A stretch of DNA of 16,125 nt from Eubacteriales Family XIII. Incertae Sedis bacterium (GTDB taxonomy: Bacteria; Bacillota; Clostridia; Peptostreptococcales; Anaerovoracaceae). The position numbers and the translations under genes were made by a program. The notes beneath the pieces are model-generated. The model ran no database searches and was not told where the DNA came from. It saw only the letters and a list, made by a program, of their open reading frames with translations. Below, in pieces: positions 7,099-12,440 of this stretch (position 1 is its first letter; each line of letters starts with the position of its first letter). The DNA lies in assembly GCA_031278255.1 (NCBI GenBank), contig JAITKU010000113.1, positions 1 to 16,125 of the forward strand, written 5' to 3'.

Positions 7099-8394
7099 AT
7101 GAACTTCAAGAAAGAGCAGACAAGGGAATACTATCTGAGCGACACCCATGTGGAGAACATCTTCATCAACGAGATGATGGCCGGCGCGCCGGGCGACTAC
7201 GTGAAGGTGTATCTCTTCGCGCTCATGTACGCGGAACTCGGCCTGATCATGCGCAATGCGGATGTGGCGAAGCATCTCTCCATGGAGATAGAGGATGTTC
7301 TCAAGGCGTGGTCGTACTGGGAAGAGTTCGGCGTGATCAGGAAGCACTATGAGGACCCCGAAAACCGCCTGCGCTACGAGGTGGAATTTCTGAACCTCAA
7401 GGCCATGATCTACGGCGGGCGCAAGGGAAAGAAGAGCGCGGATAAGCGATACGCCGACGGGCTTGCGCAGGGGGTGCGGGACCTGCTCGCCAACGACGCG
7501 CTGCGCGAGGTCTGCCGCGAGGCGGAACGTATCGTGGGCGCGCCGCTTTCGCCGGAGGATATGCAGGCCATCGCGTCTTGGTCGGCGGACCTCGGCGCGA
7601 CCGCTCCCGTCATCGTTTTCGCTTTCCGTTACGCGGCGGAACGGCGGAACGGCGTCCCCGGGCGCGGAACGCATTACGTCGGCAAGATCGTGCGGACGTG
7701 GGCGGAAAGGGAACTGCGCACGGTGGAAGAGGTCAAGCATTACTTGGAAGAGAACGACAATCGGCGGCACAGGTACAAGCGCGTACTCAAGGCGCTCGGC
7801 ATGGTGCGCAACGCCACGGAAGAGGAAATGCGCATCATGGACCTTTGGTTCGATGCGCTCGGCTTCAATATGGAAACCGTACTCGAAGCCTGCAAGCGCA
7901 GTTCGGGTATTACAAGCCCCAATATCAACTACATCAATTCCATCCTGAACGACTGGGCCGACAAGGGCCGCGCGCGCCCCGCGCGCGGCGCGGTCCTCCG
8001 CGGCAAAAAACAGATCACGGAGGTATTGCGCCTGTACGAGGAACTGCGGGAGAAAGCCGAGCGCGAGGCGGAGGCGCGCAGACAGGAGGTCTACGCAAAG
8101 CTGCCCGAGATCAAGGGCATAGAAGAGGATATACGCGGGCTTCGCGTGGACAGGTCGAAAGCGATGCTTTCCGGCGCGGGCAACGCGCGCGGCACGGCCG
8201 ATAGCCTGCGCCGCAAGATCGAGGAACTGCAATCCGAATGGGCCGTCATTCTGACGGAGAACGGCTTTCGCCCGGACTATATGGATATCCGGTACGCGTG
8301 CAAGGATTGCAAGGACACGGGGACGCGCGACGACGGAACGCGCTGCGCCTGCTTTGTGAAGCGGCTGGAGGAGATACAGGCGCAAGAGGCCTGA
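7099..8394 (+). CDS. DnaD-like primosome protein fused to a helicase-loader N-terminal (zinc) domain, no AAA+ domain
   Basis: 431 aa from ATG 7099; an upstream in-frame extension to 6988 overlaps purA and is unlikely. No good Shine-Dalgarno is seen. Residues ~10-90 look like the DnaD N-terminal winged helix (FINEMMAGAPGDYVKVYLFA, then LSMEIEDVLKAWSYWEEFGVI). Two DnaB_2/DnaD C-terminal-type helical domains follow (about 130-215 and 228-295, the second ending SPNINYINSILNDWA). From ~305 the protein becomes a charged coiled segment (EELREKAEREAEARRQEVYA) and ends in a likely zinc motif C401-x2-C404...C416-x-C418 (CKDCKDTG...RCAC). That tail resembles the N-terminal half of DnaI/DnaC-type helicase loaders, which normally continue into an AAA+ ATPase; here the protein stops 13 residues after the last Cys. 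It probably links DnaB to replication origins or PriA. Fusion or truncation cannot be told apart from sequence alone. Confidence 0.85.
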   Translation: MNFKKEQTREYYLSDTHVENIFINEMMAGAPGDYVKVYLFALMYAELGLIMRNADVAKHLSMEIEDVLKAWSYWEEFGVIRKHYEDPENRLRYEVEFLNLKAMIYGGRKGKKSADKRYADGLAQGVRDLLANDALREVCREAERIVGAPLSPEDMQAIASWSADLGATAPVIVFAFRYAAERRNGVPGRGTHYVGKIVRTWAERELRTVEEVKHYLEENDNRRHRYKRVLKALGMVRNATEEEMRIMDLWFDALGFNMETVLEACKRSSGITSPNINYINSILNDWADKGRARPARGAVLRGKKQITEVLRLYEELREKAEREAEARRQEVYAKLPEIKGIEEDIRGLRVDRSKAMLSGAGNARGTADSLRRKIEELQSEWAVILTENGFRPDYMDIRYACKDCKDTGTRDDGTRCACFVKRLEEIQAQEA

Positions 8395-8467
8395 GAATCC
8401 GCGCCCCGGCGACCGCGTATTTGCGCATACCTTATAAGTATTTTCATAATCACTGTTTTCATAATCG

Positions 8468-8497
8468 AGATGTCAAAAGGTACACCTTTTGACATCT
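8468..8497 (+). terminator. Perfect 13-bp hairpin after the DnaD-like gene, possible terminator
   Basis: AGATGTCAAAAGG, loop TACA, then the exact reverse complement CCTTTTGACATCT. It lies 74 bases after the stop codon. Only TTTG follows the stem (the arm's final T included), a poor U-tract, so termination efficiency is doubtful. The symmetrical site TGTCAAAAGG/CCTTTTGACA could also be a protein-binding operator. Confidence 0.35.
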
Positions 8498-8556
8498 TTG
8501 CAGAAAAAAATGCAATTCCAATCGGCGCAAGAGGCTTTTCTTTCTTTGAAAGCTAT

Positions 8557-8587
8557 GGTATAATAACCGCTGTGCGGTTATTATACC
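8557..8587. repeat. Perfect 14-bp palindrome containing TATAAT
   Basis: GGTATAATAACCGC, loop tgt, then the exact reverse complement GCGGTTATTATACC. The left arm with its preceding bases reads TGG-TATAAT (8556-8564), an extended -10 element, though the -35 position (8536-8541, TTTTCT) is poor. A diverged version of this palindrome occurs at 8673-8702. Confidence 0.75.
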
Positions 8588-8718
8588 GATTGAAATGCCG
8601 CGCGATTTTTTCGCCTGTGGCGAAAACGCGCATGGCGATACCATAAATATCTTCGCTTCGCTTCGTATTTATGGTATGATACCGTTATGCGGTTATTATA
8701 CCGATTGAAATACCGCGC
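8573..8718 (+). repeat. 31-base direct repeat pair, 115-base period
   Basis: Positions 8573-8603 and 8688-8718 are identical apart from one base (G/A). Each copy starts TGCGGTTATTATACCG, continues ATTGAAAT and ends CCGCGC. The spacing of 115 bases means the whole hairpin-plus-spacer unit appears to have been duplicated in tandem, with the unit between them (which holds the family P hairpin) as one full period. Confidence 0.75.
8626..8677 (+). repeat. Dispersed palindromic repeat, family P, direct copy
   Basis: A perfect 12-bp stem, ATACCATAAATA (8638-8649) and TATTTATGGTAT (8666-8677), encloses a 16-base loop of TTCGC-like repeats. The unit matches 78-130 read on the - strand at roughly 87% of positions by eye. 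The right arm leads into TGG-TATGAT (8672-8680), an extended -10-like element matching the position that serves as the sirtuin promoter in the other copy. Confidence 0.75.
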
Positions 8719-8802
8719 TTGCAATGCCGGGTAAAATCGCACGCGGCGACAGCGTAAACGACTTCGCCGCGTTGTATTTTGAAAGAAAGGTGGGTGACGG
8801 CA

Positions 8803-9132
8803 ATGAATGAAAGCATCATCTTATTAACGGAAGAGAATTATGAAAAGGAAGTCCTGCAGACGTCCGCGCCGATCGTGATCGATTTTTACGCCGATTGGTG
8901 CAATCCCTGCAAGATGATGGCGCCGGCCTTTGACGAAGCCGCCGCGGAATACGGCGACAGGGTGCGCTTCGCGAAGATCAATGTTGACGAATCCAAAAAG
9001 CTGGCCATAAAGTCCAAGGTACTCAGCATTCCGACGCTGCTGTTTTTTAAGAACGGCGAACAGGTGGACCGCGTGGCGGGGGCCTTGGATGCGACGCAAC
9101 TGAAAGGAAGGCTGGAGGCCCTGCTTTCTTGA
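8803..9132 (+). CDS. trxA: Thioredoxin with a WCNPC active site
   Basis: 109 aa, the usual size of a stand-alone thioredoxin. Start is ATG 8803 with AAAGGTGG (8786-8793) upstream; an in-frame TTG at 8779 would add eight residues but sits within or before this site. The fold motifs are FYADWCNPCKMMAP with redox cysteines C33 and C36, the conserved D27 of VIDFY, and the cis-proline P77 in SIPTLLFF. Standard thioredoxins have WCGPC; an Asn at the first variable position is a minor variant that should change the redox potential. It reduces disulfides in cytosolic proteins. No thioredoxin reductase gene adjoins it. It is flanked on both sides by repeat-rich DNA. Confidence 0.93.
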   Translation: MNESIILLTEENYEKEVLQTSAPIVIDFYADWCNPCKMMAPAFDEAAAEYGDRVRFAKINVDESKKLAIKSKVLSIPTLLFFKNGEQVDRVAGALDATQLKGRLEALLS

Positions 9133-9411
9133 GAATCCGCCCTTGGGGAGTGTTTTTGTAATGAACGACGCCGCCCAATCCCCTGCCTTTGGGTATGGGG
9201 ACCGGCGCTTCATCCGGCCCGCGTGGGCTTGCAATCCCCCGGTGGCTGTGTTTCGCGGGGCGGCGGGGACGGTAAACTCCTAACCCGCTAAAGCGGGGGA
9301 GTTGTCGAGTGGCTCCTTCCAACCGTTTGCAAAAGGCGCAAACGGAGCTGAATTTGAATATTTCGCACTCCCCCCGGACGGAGCGACGGGGCGACGCCCC
9401 CGGTTTAATCT
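9133..9411. other. 279-base intergenic repeat block before cls
   Basis: No gene is seen. The block consists mainly of a ~200-base composite repeat (9155-9360) and a short GC-rich stretch up to the cls ATG, which contains GGGGCG-a-CGCCCC (9389-9401), a six-bp stem. No promoter with both hexamers was found, so how cls is transcribed is unclear. Confidence 0.55.
9155..9360 (+). repeat. Composite multi-hairpin repeat, copy 1
   Basis: The order of landmarks matches 15941-16125 in the same orientation: GAACGACG near the left end, a TCCCC(T/C)GCCT hairpin region, TGCAATCCCCC (9230-9240), a TGTTT-containing stretch, GGGGCGGCGGG (9257-9267; 27 bases on, against 30 in the other copy), and a right end with the ACGGAGC/GAATTTGAA family C core (9338-9358). 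A further hairpin CCCGC-taaa-GCGGG lies near 9284-9297, and CCGTTTGC/GCAAACGG (9323-9345) forms an 8-bp stem. The copies are diverged in sequence between landmarks. It may be a degenerate non-autonomous mobile element. Confidence 0.6.
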
Positions 9412-10872
9412 ATGGTTGAATTCTGGTTCCCCACATTTTCCGGCGTACTGAATGTTCTGTTCGTGATCAACTTCATGATCGCGCTGACGATCATATTCTT
9501 GGAAAGAAAAGACCCCTCGGCCACCTTGGCTTGGATCATGATCCTCTTCCTCGTGCCGGCCGTCGGGATATTGTTCTATTTCATGTTCTCGCAAAACATC
9601 TCGCGGCAACGCATATTCAGGCTTTCCCGCTACGAGGAACTCGTCGTCAACAATCCGCTGCGCGAACAGATCGCACAGGTTCAAAACGATCGCTTTCGCT
9701 ATGTCAATCTCGAAGCGCGCAAATGGCACAGCATGATTCACATGAATCAGACCTACGCCGGATCGATTTTGACGCAGGACAACCGCATTTCCATCATTAC
9801 GGACGGCGTTCACATGCTGGATTCCCTCCTGCAGGATATAGCCGACGCAAAGAGCGCGATCAACGTCGAGTATTATATCATCAAAAACGACGAGACGGGC
9901 AGGGCCCTGCTTGCCGCGCTCGTGCAGAAAGCGCGGGAGGGGCTGGAGGTGCGCCTTTTGATCGATGCGATCGGCGGACGCCAGTTCAACGAGAGCCATC
10001 TGGCGGAACTCAGGGCCGCGGGGGGACGTTTTTCTTTCTTCTTTCCGCCCAAATACAAGGTGTTCAGCCGGAAGTGGAATTACCGCAACCACAGAAAACT
10101 CGTCGTGATCGACGGGAAGATCGGCTATCTCGGCGGTTTTAACATCGGCAATGAATATCTCGGCAAGGTCAAGAAGTTCGGATACTGGCGCGATACCCAC
10201 CTGCGGATCGCGGGCAGCGCCGTCCACGATATGAACGCGCGCTTCATCCTCGACTGGCGCTTCGCCTCCAAGGAAAACCTGCTGATCGACCGCGCCTACC
10301 ACGACGAGGCGGCGGGTCCCGGCGGCACGGCCATACAGATCGTTACCTCCGGTCCCGATTCCTCGCGCGAGGAGGTGAAGCACGGCTATTTGAAGATGAT
10401 CTCTTCCGCGAAGAAAAACATCTACATACAGACGCCCTACTTCGTGCCCGACGCGAGCATTCTGGATTCGCTGAAAACGGCCGCGCTTTCCGGCGTGGAT
10501 GTCCGTATCATGATCCCCCGTATGCCCGATCACATGTTCGTGTACTGGGCCACGTACTTCTACGCGGGCGCGCTGATCAACGCGGGCGCGCGCGTCTACA
10601 TTTACGACAACGGGTTTTTGCACGCCAAGACGATGGCGGTCGACGGGGAGATCGCTTCCGTTGGCTCCGCCAATTTCGATATTCGCAGCTTCAGGCTCAA
10701 TTTTGAGGGAAACGCTTTCATCTACGACGCGGCCGAGGTCTATAAGATCGAAACGATCTTTGAAACCGATATCGCCCAAAGCCACGAGTTGACCAAGGCG
10801 CTTTATCGCGGCCGCTCTTTGAAGATCAAATTCAAGGAGGGGGTATCGCGGCTGCTCTCCGGATTGCTCTAG
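9412..10872 (+). CDS. cls: Cardiolipin synthase (phospholipase D family)
   Basis: 486 aa, typical length. Two N-terminal membrane helices (about 12-32 and 39-61; FVINFMIALTIIFLERKDPS, then the loop and WIMILFLVPAVGILFYF) anchor it to the inner face of the membrane, and two PLD motifs follow: HRKLVVIDGKIGYLGGFNIG (about 223-242) and HAKTMAVDGEIASVGSANFD (about 404-423), both with the HxKx4D catalytic signature. It makes cardiolipin by transfer between phosphatidylglycerols. The start at ATG 9412 fits the family N-terminus, but there is no Shine-Dalgarno; the sequence upstream is a GC-rich tail after a repeat copy. It may have lost its original leader. No second cls copy is in the window. Confidence 0.95.
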   Translation: MVEFWFPTFSGVLNVLFVINFMIALTIIFLERKDPSATLAWIMILFLVPAVGILFYFMFSQNISRQRIFRLSRYEELVVNNPLREQIAQVQNDRFRYVNLEARKWHSMIHMNQTYAGSILTQDNRISIITDGVHMLDSLLQDIADAKSAINVEYYIIKNDETGRALLAALVQKAREGLEVRLLIDAIGGRQFNESHLAELRAAGGRFSFFFPPKYKVFSRKWNYRNHRKLVVIDGKIGYLGGFNIGNEYLGKVKKFGYWRDTHLRIAGSAVHDMNARFILDWRFASKENLLIDRAYHDEAAGPGGTAIQIVTSGPDSSREEVKHGYLKMISSAKKNIYIQTPYFVPDASILDSLKTAALSGVDVRIMIPRMPDHMFVYWATYFYAGALINAGARVYIYDNGFLHAKTMAVDGEIASVGSANFDIRSFRLNFEGNAFIYDAAEVYKIETIFETDIAQSHELTKALYRGRSLKIKFKEGVSRLLSGLL

Positions 10873-10931
10873 GCGGCGGCGCGGTCTTTTGCGCGGCGCG
10901 CGAGACGCGGCGCCCGGGGGTTTTGGCAAAC

Positions 10932-10945
10932 CGGGGCAAGCCCCG
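10932..10945 (+). terminator. Weak hairpin after cls
   Basis: CGGGG-caag-CCCCG forms a five-bp GC stem 59 bases after the cls stop, followed by AAAATTCT rather than a U-run. It is at best a weak terminator. The flanking GC-rich stretch (10873-10930) has no other clear feature. Confidence 0.25.
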
Positions 10946-10973
10946 AAAATTCTATCGCTTTTGTGTTTATTTT

Positions 10974-10993
10974 CGGCGGCCCAAGAGCCGCCG
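10974..10993 (+). promoter_or_regulatory. GC hairpin directly before the tdk ribosome binding site
   Basis: CGGCGGC (10974-10980), loop ccaaga, GCCGCCG (10987-10993): seven bp, perfect. The GGAGG of tdk begins at 10995, one base past the stem. Such a stem could stack on or mask the ribosome binding site, or hold it open. No promoter with both hexamers is evident upstream of tdk, so transcription may come from the cls side. Confidence 0.4.
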
Positions 10994-11004
10994 CGGAGGC
11001 AAAT

Positions 11005-11607
11005 ATGGCGCAGCTGTACTATCGATACAGCGCTATGAACGCGGGAAAATCACTTGAACTCATACGGGTGGCGTACAACTACGAGGAGAGGGGAATGCGC
11101 GTCCTCGTCCTGACGCCCGTCATCGACGACAGGGGCGGAAAGGGGCGCGTCGTATCGCGAACGGGTATCGAGCGCGCGGCCCTCCCCATCCACGACGATA
11201 CGAATATATTGACCCTCTTCATGGAAGAGGACGCGCGGGAGAAGATCGCCTGCGTACTCATAGACGAGGGGCAATTCCTGAAGAAGCACCATATCCAGGA
11301 ATTGACGGAGATCGTGGACAGCTGCGATACCCCCGTCATGGTCTACGGGCTGAAGAACGACTTTAAGAACGCGCTGTTCGAGGGTTCCTACTATCTTCTG
11401 GTCTACGCGGACAAGATAGAGGAGATCAAGACCATCTGCTGGTGCGGCCGGAAGGCCACGATGGTGGCCCGCGTTATCGACGGCAAATTCGTCAAGAGCG
11501 GGGAACAGGTCGTGATCGGCGGCCATGACCTGTACGTGTCCCTCTGCCGCAAGCATTACAACGACGGGCGGCTCGGCGAAGAGGGAACGCGCCCCGCGGA
11601 AAAATAG
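11005..11607 (+). CDS. tdk: Thymidine kinase (type II)
   Basis: 200 aa from ATG 11005 with GGAGG at 10995-10999. An in-frame start 42 bases upstream lacks a binding site and would overlap the leader hairpin. Salvages thymidine to dTMP using ATP. The sequence begins MAQLYYRYSAMNAGKS, close to the Escherichia coli type, with the P-loop at 9-16, LIDEGQF with catalytic E88, and a C-terminal zinc-binding set C145, C147, C181 and H184 (CWCGRK...CRKHY). The lasso-region motif SGEQVVIGGHDLY(V)S is intact. The next gene, queH, has its own promoter, so tdk is likely a separate unit. Confidence 0.95.
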   Translation: MAQLYYRYSAMNAGKSLELIRVAYNYEERGMRVLVLTPVIDDRGGKGRVVSRTGIERAALPIHDDTNILTLFMEEDAREKIACVLIDEGQFLKKHHIQELTEIVDSCDTPVMVYGLKNDFKNALFEGSYYLLVYADKIEEIKTICWCGRKATMVARVIDGKFVKSGEQVVIGGHDLYVSLCRKHYNDGRLGEEGTRPAEK

Positions 11608-11617
11608 CGCCGTTTTC

Positions 11618-11646
11618 TTGATTATTCGCGGTTTTTATAGTATAAT
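11618..11646 (+). promoter_or_regulatory. Sigma-A promoter for the queH-priA-def-fmt operon
   Basis: TTGATT (11618-11623) and TATAAT (11641-11646) are separated by 17 bases. The start point should be near 11653, giving a ~92-base leader before ATG 11745. The leader contains a small hairpin, CGCCGC-ttt-GCGGCG (11675-11689). Confidence 0.8.
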
Positions 11647-11744
11647 TCGTTCTTAGAGGCCCTTACGGACAAGGCGCCGCTTTGCGGCGGGGGATATCGT
11701 GGCCGCCCCGCGCAAAACGGCTGAGAATAGGAAGCTTTTCAGAA

Positions 11745-12440
11745 ATGATATCCGCGAATGACAAGAAATGCGCCTACGGCGCCGAGAATACGGTCAAGGC
11801 CCGTGAGAACGGTACAATCGAATGCGTGCGCGGAGATGAAACTTTCGCGGCAAAACCGGCGCTCCTGCTGCACAGCTGCTGCGGCCCGTGCAGCACGGCC
11901 GTCGTCGAGCGCTTGGCCCCGCGATACCGCATTGCGATCTTTTTTTACAACCCGAACATCTCCGATCGGGAGGAGTACGAGAAGCGCAGGGCCGCGCAAG
12001 TCGATTTTGTAAAGCGATACAACGCCTCGACGGGCGGATTCGACGCCGTGGAATACATCGAGGGGGCCTATGAGCCGGCGGTCTTTGAGGCGGCGGTGCG
12101 CGGTCTTGAAGCTGTGCCGGAGGGCGGCGCGCGCTGTCGCGTCTGTTTTCGTCTGCGGCTTGAAAAGACGACGGAAACGGCCGTGTTGCGCGGTTTTGAC
12201 GCCTTTTCGACGACCTTGACGGTGAGTCCGCACAAGGATTATGAAACGATTGCGCGTATCGGCCGGGAGATCGGTCTGCGTTACCGCATAGACTACCTCT
12301 CGGAGGATTTCAAAAAAAGGGACGGCTACCGGCGCTCCGTCGAACTCGCGAAGCGATACGGACTCTACCGGCAGAGCGGTTGCGGTTGCCGTTTCGCCGA
12401 CGCCCGAAGAGCGGCCGCGTTTGATCATGCTGTACCTTGA
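11745..12440 (+). CDS. queH: Epoxyqueuosine reductase QueH
   Basis: 231 aa from ATG 11745, with AGGAAG at 11729-11734; an in-frame TTG at 11682 would start inside the leader hairpin region. QueH performs the last step of queuosine synthesis, reducing epoxyqueuosine in tRNA. Motifs: LLLHSCCGPCS with C45, C46 and C49; CRVCFRLRL with C131 and C134; LTVSPHKDY (about 159-165); DFKKRDGY (about 188-195); YRQSGCGCRF with C213 and C215. These cysteines match the iron-sulfur ligands of the family (formerly DUF208). The first ~35 residues before PALLLHSCC are longer than many homologues and have no known role. Its stop overlaps the priA start. Confidence 0.93.
   Translation: MISANDKKCAYGAENTVKARENGTIECVRGDETFAAKPALLLHSCCGPCSTAVVERLAPRYRIAIFFYNPNISDREEYEKRRAAQVDFVKRYNASTGGFDAVEYIEGAYEPAVFEAAVRGLEAVPEGGARCRVCFRLRLEKTTETAVLRGFDAFSTTLTVSPHKDYETIARIGREIGLRYRIDYLSEDFKKRDGYRRSVELAKRYGLYRQSGCGCRFADARRAAAFDHAVP

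Larger units (their letters stand above)
8395..8802. other. 408-base intergenic block of palindromes and direct repeats before trxA
   Basis: No gene is visible. From left to right it contains a perfect 13-bp hairpin (8468-8497), a perfect 14-bp hairpin (8557-8587), a family P repeat with a 12-bp stem (8626-8677), a second imperfect hairpin (8673-8702), a 31-base direct repeat (8573-8603 and 8688-8718) and a GC-rich stretch up to the trxA ribosome binding site. Remnants of an AAA+ ATPase were looked for after the DnaD-like gene and none was recognised. Confidence 0.7.

Noticed and set aside
8395..8802. Decayed AAA+ ATPase (dnaI/dnaC) after the DnaD-like gene
   Set aside because: Reading the three forward frames showed no Walker motifs or other recognisable loader sequence; the block is palindromic repeat DNA.
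11682..11744. Upstream TTG start for queH
   Set aside because: It has no ribosome binding site and lies in the leader hairpin. ATG 11745 has AGGAAG at a suitable distance.
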